A DNA stretch of 64,000 nucleotides, taken from positions 152,526,699 through 152,590,698 of the forward strand of contig NC_092050.1 of the NCBI RefSeq assembly GCF_003086295.3. The letters run 5' to 3'. A program made the position numbers and the translations under genes. The stretch comes from Arachis hypogaea. Its lineage: Eukaryota; Streptophyta; Magnoliopsida; Fabales; Fabaceae. Shown here one piece after another: positions 23,298 to 35,268 of the stretch. Position 1 is the stretch's first letter, and the number at the start of each line of letters is the position of its first letter. The notes under the pieces are model-generated. The model had not been told where the DNA came from and did no database searches. It saw nothing but the letters and a program-made list of their open reading frames with translations.

Positions 23298-23841
23298 TGG
23301 TTCGTCCAAACACTAGGGAGGCCGAGCTTAAGCGCTTCCGAGTGGGTTGACACCGAGGAGGAAGAGCTTGACGTCGGCCGGAAGTGAAACACCGCGGCGG
23401 GAATACCTGCACAAGATACTCCGACGCTCAAGTCAGTAGTGGTTCACAGTGAGTGAGTTAAGAGAAAAGAGTGAGAGAGTTAGAGTGATAGAACCTGAGA
23501 CCTAGCCGAGTGTATTAGCTAGGTTTTATAGAAGTTGGTTTCTACCCGTTAGTGGGTGAGTCCTAGTTTATAGATTTAGTTAAGATATTCTGTTATGGTG
23601 CTATAAATCCGCTGAGCACGTTTCTCATTTTCAATTAGGTGATGCTGCTTCGGTCCTGATCACGTGCCGAGATTTTTGGACGGTTGATACGGGACCGAGC
23701 TTTATGATGCACGTGTCTTTTTATTCGAATGAGTGAGGCCGAGCTTATCTGCTTTTGTTCCGAGCTTGTTTAGTGTGGCGTCGGCCTCGGATATTAGTGT
23801 GCCGGGTATTCCGGGCGACCGAGGATACAGGTAACGTATCA
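23298..23841 (-). repeat. 5' LTR of the Tat element (right)
   Basis: 544 bp, one base different from the left LTR. On the minus strand TATAAAA (23530-23524) is the candidate core promoter for gag-pol. Confidence 0.95.
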
Positions 23842-24710
23842 ATTCCAATATCAACAAGACCAAGTGAACACCACACATACTCAAATCATATCATTATCAC
23901 TAAACATTCCATACACATAATCATTCCAGCTTATCCTATGGTTCTCTAGCCTAAGTTTTTACACGACATTATATATTATATATGCGAAACCTAAACCATA
24001 CCTTAGCCGCGTTTCACGTATTAATCAAGGTAACCCACTAAACCAAAACACAGCTCCAAGGCCCAAAATCACCCAATTAAAGGCACTTAGCCTCCACCAA
24101 GTTCTAAGGCTTATAATCCAAGCTCCAACATATACATATATACACCTAATACATATATACATCACACACATACTTAAATTCAATATCCAACTCATATAGG
24201 CTAAGAAATTGTAGAATTTGAGAATCCTTACCTTGTCTATGTCTTGATTGAACAAAGATCCACAAGTTTCTCAAGCTAAACTTGAACCAAAATCATAATT
24301 CTCAACATAGTTTTTCACTAATTTTTCGAAAATTAAGGGGGTAGAGAGGTTGGAGTGTTAGAGTGGCTCACCAGAGAAATTGTTCTGGTGTAATCGTAGA
24401 GCTCGACACGGTGAATGCGTAGCCACAAACGGTGCAGCAATCGGAGTTCGGATGAAGAAGTTATAGCAAATAGAGTATTTGAATGAGAGTTTGGAAGCTT
24501 TAAGTGTTCTTCCTCCTCATTAAATGTTTCCGAGCATGAATGAGGCTAGAGAGGAGAAGGGAAGCTGTGTTGGTAAGGTATGGTTGGGCCTAATTGGGTC
24601 TTGGGGGCCCATTTTGAGTTTAGTTTAGTCCGTTTGACTCAATTTTGGGTCAAATTTTTTGAGATTAGTGTCAAAATTCTTATTTTAAAGATCTTTATCC
24701 TATTCTAACG
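23842..24710 (-). mobile_element. Long LTR-like repeat, outer part 2
   Basis: Continues 11853-14638 after the Tat insertion; the ATTCC target duplication joins the two. The minus strand reads like a transcribed leader (polypyrimidine, CTCTAGCCTC, then AGACAAG|GTAAGG as a possible splice donor near 24230). No ORF over 76 codons. Confidence 0.5.
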
Positions 24711-25121
24711 TAAGATTTTTATTTCTAATTTTTTTTATTAAAATTTAATTTATTGACTAATTATTTACTAATTTTAGCGGAATTTATAATTAATATATAG
24801 ATAATATGTTTTTTTTATCTTAAATTTTTTTTAAAAAATCACTAATAATTTAAGTTGTATTTAATTAGAAAACTAAGTTTTAATTTAATTATTAATTAAT
24901 TAACTAATATAATAAAATTAATTAATTAACTAATTATTATTATGTGTTAAGTTTAACAAAATATTTTTTAACATAAAATACAAAAGAACTATTTATATTT
25001 TATTTTGAGACAAATATAATATAATAAGTGATATATATATATAAGTATTAATTTTTTTAAAAAAAATTGTGGGGGCAAATGTCCCCTCTATATTAAACGT
25101 GGGTCCGTCCATGCTCATACC

Positions 25122-26160
25122 TCTTTCTCTTTCTCCTTTTTCCTCTCAATTTTTGCTAATTTTTTGCACAACTAAATTTTGATTGATAACCATAGTTTTT
25201 TTTTTTTTTTAATTTGCTAAACGTATGTATTAGGTGATTGTGTTATTGTATTCATTAGTTTTTCTATTATTTTCTATTCATGAGTTATATATATTGTCTT
25301 TATCGCCTATATATTATTTCTTTTTCCTTTCAACAATTTATATTATTTAATTGTAATAATATCGTTGAAAATACATGTTGTCATGATTCATGAAAAATAA
25401 AATTAAAAAAATTAGATATCGTTTTTAATTATCAAAACATTATACTTGTATTTTATCTAATAATTTACTAAAAAAAATAAAATAAAAACTATTTAAAAAT
25501 AAAAATAAATATATGAAATCGGGTGAATAAACTTTAATTGAATTCTTTTATTACTTATTATAATATATTAAAAGAGAGTACAAGGTAGTTTCACAATCAT
25601 TCTTAAACATTTAATTTCACTTTATATTACCACATAAATTTTTTTTTTCTAGGTGGCATAATCTTTTATCTTGTATTATGCCATAAGATTCTCATGGTAC
25701 TTTTATCTCATCATAATAATCTATTTTTTCATAATATTACAGGATTCGTTTTTACTCTTAACTTTTCATATTTTTTTACCTTTTGTTTTTAGGAAGATTC
25801 TATGGTGCTTACAGTCGAGAAAAGCATACTATGTTGACCATATGCGTCGAAAGAAGATTGCTGCGTGATTTTGTGTGCTTGTCTCTACTTCACACTGTTA
25901 CCATTACACATAGTCACCGTCACATACACAGTTTTCCGTTTCTTATTATGAACTAAATTACAGCTTAATATTTTGATTGATTTTTGAAAAGCTAGAATTC
26001 ATTTTTGGTAGTGGACTGAATCTATTTATTTTTAGACTAATAACTGAATTTACAATTATTAATATTTTTTGGACCAAAGCTTGGTTGAAATCATATATAA
26101 TAAATATATATGACCCCTTGAATGTGTTGAATTGGCATAAGGTTATCTCATTCTACATAG
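25122..26160. other. AT-rich noncoding interval
   Basis: No supported gene. 25660-25800 resembles 10979-11112 (ATTTTTATCTCAT, ATAATA, CTTAT/CTATTT blocks), so the two may be copies of one old repeat. 25800-25930 is less AT-rich, but no recognisable protein was seen. Confidence 0.4.
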
Positions 26161-26164
26161 GTTC

Positions 26165-26813
26165 AGAGTGAGTCGTTCATCGGACAATGATGAACCACTA
26201 GCTTGATTATACTTCTCTTAGACGGCTAATCCACGACTTCATTGGAGACTTCTCGAGACATCAGTTCAACCGAGGTATGGGGAGATTAGGGTCTTTGTGG
26301 TAAAGGCTAGAACCAAAGGCGCAGCATTATCTGATCCGGAAGATTCGACCTTGTCTGTGGCGTTTTGAGTATGATCACTAAGGGGAATGAACTGCAGGAG
26401 TTTCACCCTCAATCAGACTAGATCCGCACTAACCCTGGGTTTAGATCTGGAGGAGCATTGGCGACCTCTCAAGAAAGGCGTTGATCACATACAGTCTGCC
26501 ATAGAAGAAATCATTCACAGTTGGAGGAGATAGTAAAACCGAATTGATCCAGAAGAATAAAGTATCTCCGAAGTCTTAACCATCTTCTTATCATTGCTCT
26601 CACCATCAATTGAGTAACGTTTTCTTTATTTTACTTTTATGCACTTTAAACAACCAACCAACTTTTCTATCTGCCTGACTAAGATCTACAAGATAACCAT
26701 AGCTCGCTTCAAATCACAATTTCCGTGGGATCGACCCTGAGTCACTCAGGTATTACTTGGACGATCCAGTACACTTGCTGGTTCAGTTGTGTAAAGTTTA
26801 ATTCCGCGCACCA
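26165..26813 (+). mobile_element. Athila-like Ty3/gypsy LTR remnant
   Basis: The stretch ending TTTCCGTGGGATCGACCC, GTACACTTGCTGGTTCAG and CGCGCACCA is, from my knowledge of legume genomes, the usual end of Athila-type LTRs just before the primer site. Here it passes at once into Copia gag sequence, so the primer site and body are lost. The 5' limit is approximate. Confidence 0.55.
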
Positions 26814-29485
26814 CCCAACCTTCTACTCAGACTAATTTTGATTCTGGCTATGCAAGAAACATACCGCCTACACCTAATAGAGGCACTTATGGTCGAAGAG
26901 GGCGTGGAGGTAGAGGTTCTTGGAACTCAAATCGGCCACAATGTCAAATTTGTGGCAAGCTGGAGCATATTGCTAGTTACTGTTATTTCATATTTGACCA
27001 ACAATTTCAACATGCATAGCAAAATTCACCCAACTCTTCTATACACAATGCACTCCCTCCACCTCCTTCATTCCATAATCACAAAGCAATGTTTGCTACA
27101 CCTGCTACAATTGCTGATCCATCTTGGTATGCTGATTTTGGCGCTTTTCATCACTGTACTCCTGGTAAGTCAAACCTACAACAAGCACAAGAATATCATG
27201 GACAAGATCAAGTTTATATTGGTAATGGTTTAGGTATTAAAATACAGCATATTGGTAATTCATACTTGCATCATAAACCAACAGAAAAAAGATATTATTT
27301 CTATGATTTACTACATGTTCCCTCAATTGTACATAACCTTGTTAGTTTATCCAAATTTGCTAGAGATAACAATGTGTATTTTTCGTTTTGGGCTAATGTT
27401 TGTTTTTGTAAAATCTCAGGCTGCCAAGAAAGTGCTTCTCCAAGGCACAACAATTAATGGAATGTATCATTTTGAAAAAGTGTCTCTTCCTACATCAGAC
27501 TCTAAACAATTTAATACACAAGTTTTTGTTGCTCAAACTTTGACATTGGATGTTTACCACAAAAAATTTGGTCATCCAGCTTTACCAATTGTAAAGTCTA
27601 TTGTAACTAATTGCTCTTTACCTCTGAATAATAAAAAATGCTTCTGATTCTAGTGTATGTGAGCATTGCTGCTTGGAACTCCAAAAGCTCTTCAGGTAGC
27701 AAAATCCTCAGTCTCTTTTAATTCTGACTTATTGTCTAAAAGTATTCAAAGTGCTCTCTACAATCTCTTATGGAGAGATGCTATGCTCACAGAATATAAA
27801 GCACTACTATTTTACAATACATTATTCTTAGTTGAATTACCTGATAATGAAAAAGTAGTTAGTTATAAGTGGATATTTGCTGTTAAAAAGAATATGAAAG
27901 ATGAGATCATCAGACATAAAGCTAGGTTGGTTGCAAAAGGTTTTCTTTAAACTGCTGAAATTGATTTTGATCAAGTTTTTTCACATGTTATTAAATTAGT
28001 TACAATTAGGATGATTTTAACCATTGCTTTATCAAAAGGTTGAAAAATTTAACAATATGATTTTCACAATGTATTTTTAAATGGAACTCTTCATGAAACT
28101 ATTTTTATGTCCCAGCCTCTAAGTTTCTGTCACTCTAATCCTAAACTTGTATGCAAATTAAATAAAGCTATCTATGGCCTTAAACAAGTCCCAAGGGCCT
28201 GGTACTTAAAAATTACTTCCACCCTTCATTCTTTTGGCTTTACAGTAATAAAATTTGATCCCTCCCTGTTTACTATATATACTTCTACTTCTACCATTTA
28301 TGTTCTTATTTATGTTGATGATATGCTTATTACTAGAAATAACGAAACTGAAATAAAAATTTTTCTTAGCAAACTTCATTCTATCTTTTTTATTGAAGAA
28401 TTTAGGTGAGCTCAACTTTTTTTTAGGTATAGAAGTTATAACACATTCTACTTCTTTAATTTCTTTGAACCAAACCAAATATATACATAACCTTTTAACA
28501 CATGCTGGCATGAATGAATCCAAATCAAGCATGTGACTCCAATGGTAAGCTCTCTTAGATTGACTGTCAATACTGAAACCCCTTTTGAAAATCCAACTTT
28601 ATATCGCTTCATAGTGGGCGGGTTGCAGTATGCAACAATTACATGACCTTATATCAATTTCTCCGTGAATAAACTTAGTCAATTTATGTCCAACCCCTAC
28701 CAAGAACATTGGACTGCAGTTAAATGAGTCCTGAGATATTTGGCAGGTAGTACTGAGCTCAAATTGCAATTTCATCGATGGACTGATTTATGATTTTCTG
28801 CTTTTTCAGACTCAGATTGGATAAGTGATCTTGATGATAGAAAATCTACAACTGAATTTTGTGTGTACTATAGTTCAAATTTGGTGTCTTGTAAGAGCAG
28901 CAAACAACCCATGGTCAGTCGAAGTTCGACTGAGGCTGAATATAGAGCCCTAGCAGTAGTGTTCATGGAACTCATTTGGATTCAAAATCTTCTGGCTGAG
29001 TTGCATCAGCCTTGCACAGCTTCCCCCACTATATTTTGTGACAATATCTCAGCTATGTTGCTTGCTTATAATCCAATCATACATAATCGAACTAAACACT
29101 TTAAATTAGTTCTCTATTTTGTTTGGAACAAGGTGATTAAAGCCTCCATTGTTGTCACACATATTCCATCAACTGAACAAGTGGCAAATGTGTTAACAAA
29201 ACCTCTATCATTAGCCAGCTTTGACAAATTTAAAAACAAACTCAGGTTGGCATCAAAACCACTATGAGTTTGTAGGGGGATAATAGCATATATAAAAAAA
29301 GGGTAACTAATTGCGTTAGTTACTATTAAACTAGAGTTAGTAGCTTCCAGAATTTTGATACTTGTGTATAAATATGACTCTTTAAGCTACTATTTAAAGC
29401 ACACATTAATAATTAACACTCATTTTTTTTCTTTCTCTATTATTGTTCTCTGTTTTACTTAGTTATGGATAGATTTTATTTTCAC
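26814..29485 (+). pseudogene. Ty1/Copia element, decayed, integrase core deleted
   Basis: In order: end of gag with knuckle CQICGKLEHIASYC (about 26939-26980); protease WYADFGAFHH (about 27126), where the usual catalytic Asp-Ser-Gly reads Asp-Phe-Gly; pre-integrase YHKKFGHPALPIV (about 27556); a jump at about 27665-27675 straight into RT, omitting the integrase core; RT with AIYGLKQVPRAWY and YVDDMLITR (about 28314); RNase H with SRSSTEAEYRAL, FCDN and RTKHFKLVLYF, ending at 29267. Many nonsense codons and several frameshifts. Polypurine tract GTAGGGGGA at 29272-29280, 3' LTR about 29281-29485. No 5' LTR. Protein sequence is close to the Copia at 5223-7722. Confidence 0.85.
29281..29485 (+). 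repeat. Putative 3' LTR of the decayed Copia
   Basis: Follows the polypurine tract directly and starts TAATAGCATATA, possibly from TGATAGC. It contains TATAAATATGACTC (TATA-like) and ends TTTTCACA. The only copy, so length cannot be checked. Confidence 0.5.
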
Positions 29486-30689
29486 ATAACCCGAATTAAA
29501 ATATTAAAACTCATATGATGAAAATTATAAATTTAATGTAATTAATCCTTTACTTATTGTTTTATTTTTTTTTATTTTAAAGAATATAAATTCATGAATT
29601 ATTATATATTTAATTTTTGATATTTATTTAAATAAATAAATAAAATAATCACTCAACCAATCTAAATTGATTAAATAAAATGAGTATTTAAATTTGGACT
29701 AATCATTTTATCTGTATTTATTTATTTAAATAAATAAAATAAATATATCATTTAGCAATGCATGCAATTTTTTGTTTTGAAAAATTATGTTTTTTCACTT
29801 CATTGCGTATCTTATTTTTATTATAAAAAAAAATATATAACAATATCCCATTTATTCTGCAAATGAGATATATGCATATTAAGTTTTGAAAAATTATGTT
29901 TTCTCACCTTTTTTCTCATTTGATTCAATTTGGTTTATATCATATTAAGTTTGTCTTCTCAAATTTTGATTTAACCATTCTCATTCTGAGAAATCACTGG
30001 TCTTGATAATGATGTTGTTTTTGTGAGAATTTCTGCTCATTGTTTTTGGAAAAAAAATTGATAAAAATTCATCTCATGTTCATCTTATAGCAATTTTGTT
30101 TGGTTGAATCTCATTGTTTATTTTTCAGTATTTCAGTGTCTAGTATTAAAGCTTTCCAAAGTATCTTTTTTTTTTTTCTAAAAAAGGAAAAAATAAAAAA
30201 AGAATAATAGGTTTGGTACATAAGAGTTTCGAAAAAAATATAAAAATTGAAAAATAACAGAAATGATAGGATGATTTTGTATAGTTTTCATGATTTGGAA
30301 AAAATAAAAATCAAGTTTATTATTGTAATGCAAATTGGATTGTACCTTGACTTTAGATTTTTTAGTATTTGTGTTGATTTATAAACTTTTCTTTTATAGG
30401 ACTTTAATATTAAAATTTTTCATTCACAACTTTACTATATAATTATACTATAATGTATTTATTATAATTAAATCGTATTTTTTATTTTATTTTATATACT
30501 CTTACATTTTTTTAAGAAGTAAAATCACATATTTTTATTGTAATGATCTAATTTAATATAAAAAGTTTATGTTAAATACTTAATCTAATAATATTTAATA
30601 TTAAATATTTTTTATTAAATTTATCATACTCACTTCACTAGTATATATATATATGCATTAAAAACAATGCATGTATTAGTGTAACCTTT
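29486..30689. other. AT-rich noncoding interval
   Basis: No gene or element boundary supported. It contains short TTTATTTAAATAAATAAA inverted motifs around 29630-29740 and long A/T runs. Confidence 0.5.
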
Positions 30690-30698
30690 TTTTATATA

Positions 30699-30866
30699 GA
30701 GTAAAGTATCATTTATGTCTCCAACGTTTGGGGTAAGTCTCAAACCTATCCCTAACGTTTTAAACGTCCTATTTGTGTACCAAACGTTTGTAATTGTAGT
30801 CAATGTAGTCCTACCGTCAAAATTGTTAACATTCCGCTAACTCCGTTACCTACGTGGACGCTGAGG
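30699..30866 (+). repeat. Left TIR of the MULE
   Basis: About 165 bp, nearly identical in inverse to 35925-36090. It contains repeated AACGTTT / AAACGTTT palindromes (ACGTTTGGGG, CCAAACGTTTG) that may be transposase-binding or promoter motifs; that role is inferred. Confidence 0.92.
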
Positions 30867-31128
30867 TTGTAAGCCCAAATGGTTTAGAGAGACACGTTTG
30901 CGTTTCGCGCCTATTATTCCATTCAGTGAATGGGAAAACGAAACGTTGAAGAAACAGAGCACCTCAACGCTTCTTTGTTCAGTCCGGTTCTCCTCACCAC
31001 ACACGTCTGACACTTCTTCGAGGGTGATCGCAGGGAGGGGCTACAAGGTAGTTGGCGGGTTGTGGTTCCTTGTGTTAAATGAAAGATCGCACCTTTGGTC
31101 TGGCGACAGAGAGGTTTTCTTCGACAAG

Positions 31129-31354
31129 GTATGTACGAGGAAGAAATTATGTTTGTTGGGTTTGCATTTAGTAGTTGGATGAAGAACAAATGTCATGTAG
31201 CAGGTTGTTTACAGTTTAGGGTTTATTTGAATTTATGTATTCCCAGAGAACTGTTCGCTTCGTACGTTAGTTAGGGCATGAATTGAATTGTTTTTTGTGA
31301 CTCAAGCTGTGCTTAAGAATTTACTAGTTTCACTTTGCTGATCTGATGTAACAG
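31129..31354 (+). other. Probable 5'-UTR intron of the MULE transposase gene
   Basis: Strong donor ACAAG|GTATGTAC at 31129 and acceptor TGTAACAG ending at 31354, 17 bp before the ATG at 31372. A leader intron is plausible; no start codon upstream gives an extended frame. Confidence 0.5.
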
Positions 31355-31371
31355 GGTGTGCAGTTTTTAGG

Positions 31372-34300
31372 ATGAGTTATTTCAGTGTCAAAGTTTACCA
31401 CCATGGAAGCTTTGGTCTTGAAGGTGGGCTTTTGAAGTATTTGGGTGGGGAGACAACTGTGATAGACTACTGTAATGAAGATGAGTGGAGCCTGATTGAG
31501 GTTTATGACATAGTGAGCAGACAAGGGTATTTGAAAAAAGACATTGCAGCAATGTGGTACAAATCACTGGGAGGGAGTACAGAAGAAGGCTTAAGGATGC
31601 TGCGAACAGACAAAGATGCGATGGATATGGCTAATATTGGGGTTAGGGAGGATATGGTGGAGCTGTATGTAGTGCATAAACCTAGTGATATCCATGAAGA
31701 AGTTCAGGATGTACACATGTTAGGGAGTACTGAAACTACCATGCAAGAGCAGGCTTGTGGATCTAATGGGCCAGGCCCAATTGTGGCATTTGAGGCCCAT
31801 TCAGCAAGAGAAGTTGAGAGAAATTCTGGCCCAAATGTGGAGGAAGAAAATGTGGGTGAGAAAGATGGAAAAGATGAATCAGATGAGGAAGAAGAGGGTA
31901 GTGATGGCAGCGAGGATGAGGACTATACTCCCAAGGGTGGTGTAGATGACAGCAGTGATTCATGGAGTTCTGATTCCAGAAATGGTTATTGCTCAGAAGA
32001 TAGTGCTGCTGAGGTTGTGTTTGGTGACAGTGATGATGATAAGGAAGGGGCTGAGGGGTTAGTTGATGTGGACATCAGGGTAGGGGATACATTCGAGCCT
32101 GGCACAACTGAAACCCAAACTGATGCAGCAAAAGAGAATAGGAGTGGATATGACAGAGGTAAGGAGAAGATACCTGCAGGTTTAGGGGATGAGGAAGAGG
32201 GATATGAATCAGAAGATTTTCTTGATGTGCCTATTGTTGGTGATGATGAGGATGCCAACAATGTTGCGAAGAGGTATCCCTTGCACAAGCAGCTAAAGGA
32301 CATGAGTGAGTATAAGTGGGAGATTGGAACTCTTTATGTATCAAGAGATGAGTTTAAGGATTGTGCTACTGCCTATGCTGTACATACTGGGAGGGGTTTG
32401 AGGTTTGATAAGGTTGACCTTCGGAGAGTGAAAGTCATTTGCGTTGAGGGTTGTAACTGGTTTGCATACTGTGGGAAGATGAAGAATGAGCAAACATGGC
32501 AACTCACCAGCTGCCACAACAAGCATACCTGTTCCAGGGAGTTGAAAATTGGGATTATGCATGCAAAATGGTTGAGCAAGGTCTTTCTAAACAAAATTGC
32601 TGAGAATCCAAAGATAAAGCTCTCCACACTAATGAAGAAAGCATACAGCAAGTGGAATGTAGAGCTGACTAAGTCTAAAGCTGCCCGGGTTAAGCAGTTT
32701 GCTCTTGATGAGTTACAAGGAACGTACATTGAGCAGTATCGAAGGCTCTATGACTACTGTCACGAATTGCTCAGGTCTAACCCGGGCTCTACAGTGAAGT
32801 TGCAAGTGGAGAGACCATCAGAGTTTGCTTCTGAGAGACCAAAACCTGGTGTGGATTTAAGGCCAAAGTTCTAAAGACTCTATGTGTGCCTTGATGCATG
32901 CAAGAAGAGCTTCATGGTTTGCCGTCCAATAATTTGCCTCGACGGGTGCTTCATCAAGACACCTTATGGGGGTCAGCTTCTCACTGCTATTGGCTGGGAC
33001 CCGAACGACCAGATGTTGCCAATAGCCTATGCAGTGGTTGAAGCAGAGACGAAGGACACATGGACCTGGTTCCTTACCAATTTGTGTGATGACTTCGGGT
33101 ATGACAAGATAAGGGGCTGCACCTTCATGTCTGACCAACAGAAGGTAGTTATTTCTAAACTTAGTTTTAAGGAGCTACTTCATTGAACCTATTATTAGTT
33201 TTAGTAGTGTATGCAGGTGTTTGAATTGTAGGGAGAAGTTCTTGTAGTGTTTGTTGGTGTTTGTACTATATGATATATGGTCTGAGTTGTAATGAGTTAC
33301 TGATTTTGTGCATTAACTGATTTAATTATACCTAACAGACATCATGCTGCTCTAATTACTGTATTAACTATTTCTTGTGGGTTTAGGGATTGGTTCCAAC
33401 CTTTGATGAGCTGATTCCCGGAGTGGATCATAGATTCTGTGTTAGACATCTTTATAGCAATTTCAGGAAGAGATTCCCAGGGCTGCAACTAAAACTGATG
33501 ATGTGGAATGCTGCAAAGGCTACTTATTTACAAGAGTGGGAGAGGAGAATGGCTAAAATACAGAGTCTTGATAATGGAGCCTACAACCACCTGATGGAGA
33601 TACCAACCAAATATTGGTGCCGCCACAAGTTTGGGACCTGGTCTAAGTGTGACACCTTGGTAAACAATATGTGTGAGGTCTTTAACTCTGTAATTGTGGA
33701 TGCCAGAGAGAAGCCAATAGTCAGCATGCTTGAAGACATCAGAGTATACATAATGAGGCGTTGGGCTGATAATAGGGATCGTATAATTGAATACCCAAGA
33801 GAAGTATTGCCCCGTATCAGGATTAAGGTTGAGAAACAAGCTGATGCAAGTGGTAAGTGGGTGAGCACGTATGCTGGTCGTGATAAATATGAGGTAACAA
33901 GTATCCATGGAGGCAAAGAGAAGTTCGTTGTTGATTTGAAGAATCATGAGTGTTCTTGCAGGAAGTTTCAACTCTCCGGGATCCCCTGTGCTCATGCAAT
34001 GACCTGCATCAGGAAGATGTGCTTCAACGTTGACAACTTTGTTGCAAACTGTTACAAGAAATCAACCTACACTGACTGCTACCAACATGTGGTATATCCC
34101 TTGAATGGACCCAACCTGTGGGAGAAGACACCCTTTGATGACGTTTTGCCACCAGTTTACAGGAAACCCATTGGAAGGCCTAAAGTAAAACGTAATAAAG
34201 CTGCAGATGAGAACCCAACTCGGGGAGGAGTTTCTCGCGAAGGGCAGAATCAGAAGTGCTCCTATTGTTTTGCTAGAGGTCACAACAAACGAACCTGTCC

Positions 34301-34766
34301 AAAGAAGCGCAAAGTAGCTGCAACTGCATCGGTAAGCACTGTTACTTTATTTTGCTCATGTTAGTTAGGGCTTCATTATTATTAATTGCATTTAAAGATT
34401 ATGATATGAGTAGCTGTTGAATAATTCTGCTTAGTTGATTTTCTGGCTGTTTACTAGGCAAATAAAGTAGCTGGATCCACAAGAAGGGCTTCCAGATTCA
34501 AGTCTAGCACCAGCACTAGCACTATCTCCAGTTAGGGCTCTAAGCCATCCCAAGCTGCTGCAAAGAATACCACAGTCACCCGGCCAAAGAGAAAATCTGC
34601 TGCTACTGATGTGAGTTCACAACACTCTCAAGCAACTTCAAAAAAGCCTAAGCTGACTCCATCCACCACAAATCTGAGGGTGCTACCAAGCCCATCGAAG
34701 AACATCACCCAATCCCAACTGAAGTTCATGGCTAGGACACCTCCCAAAGCATGGAAAAGGATGTGA
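31372..34766 (+). pseudogene. MURA-like MULE transposase, three exons, two nonsense codons
   Basis: Exons 31372-33144, 33387-34331 and 34458-34766 with GT-AG introns in phase 0; 1,008 codons plus stop. Residues 1-105 resemble the PB1-like N-terminus common in plant MULE proteins; 130-310 are acidic. The Mutator DNA-binding region follows (about 315-390, EGCNWFAYC ... CHNKHTC). The MULE DDE domain starts near 505, with Asp 524 in CLDGCF, Asp 588 in MSDQQK, and the CxxH pair of FCVRHLY at about 610. A SWIM zinc finger (CSC ... CAHAM) lies near 780-797 and a CCHC knuckle (CSYCFARGHNKRTC) near 882-895; the tail is basic and Ser/Thr-rich. Breaks: TAA at 32872-32874 (codon 501) just before the catalytic domain, and TAG at 34533-34535 in the last exon. 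Both fit a C-to-T change from a Gln codon. Otherwise intact. Confidence 0.9.
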
Positions 34767-35268
34767 CGAATATGATGTCTGATGGTTTATATTTTAAGCC
34801 TACTTGTTTTATGAGTACAAAATTTCTGTTTAGTATCCTTATAGTGTCTGGAAACTAGTTTTAAGACAATAGTATGTTATTGCAGACCCTTAGTATGGAG
34901 CAAACTATGTTGCTCTTGTTTTGTTATTTTGCTTCCAACATTTACTACTTGTATCCAATGACAGCTTTATAGTTAATCATTAAGTAATATGTTACAGAAC
35001 CCTATGTTTCCTGTTGACTTGCTTCATTTAAATAGAATGCAAAAATCCAAAACTTGATTTCATTCAACTCTTTCATTGAAACAACATTGCATCTGCACAA
35101 ACCAGCCTTTCTTCAACCAAAACACAAAGTTACATCAATGCATTACAATATGATTGAGTTCAACAAAATAGCAACTAGTTCAACATGACTATTATCTCTA
35201 ACCCAACATACAGATCTCAATTTAGCTATGTAACAACTTTCTCCTATGACTCATCAAAACCAGCAACA

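Larger units (their letters stand above)
14639..23841 (-). mobile_element. Ty3/gypsy LTR retrotransposon, Tat lineage, full length and very young
   Basis: Two 544-bp LTRs (14639-15182 and 23298-23841), both TG...CA on plus, differ at a single position (15018 C versus 23677 T). A perfect 5-bp target duplication ATTCC lies at 14634-14638 and 23842-23846. The element is 9,203 bp. On the minus strand the order is 5' LTR (right), primer site, gag-pol with protease, RT, RNase H, second RNase H and integrase, then about 2.9 kb with an additional ORF in antisense, polypurine tract and 3' LTR (left). Dual RNase H and an antisense additional ORF are known traits of the Tat group (for example maize Grande). 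Confidence 0.93.
11277..25113. mobile_element. hAT-type element (ends only) carrying 12 kb of later insertions
   Basis: The left end CAGTGACGGACCCA (11277-11290) and the right end TGGGTCCGTCCATG (25100-25113) are inverted repeats matching at 12 of 14. They are flanked by TTCATACC (11269-11276) and CTCATACC (25114-25121), an 8-bp duplication with one mismatch, as for hAT. The element's own DNA is about 11277-11852 and about 24715-25113, including an (AT)n run and AT-rich filler. No transposase is seen. Everything between (SINE, LTR repeat, Tat element) inserted later. Confidence 0.68.

Noticed and set aside
31757..34283. Other-frame ORFs over the MULE transposase
   Set aside because: Overlap the well-supported transposase exons and show no domain.
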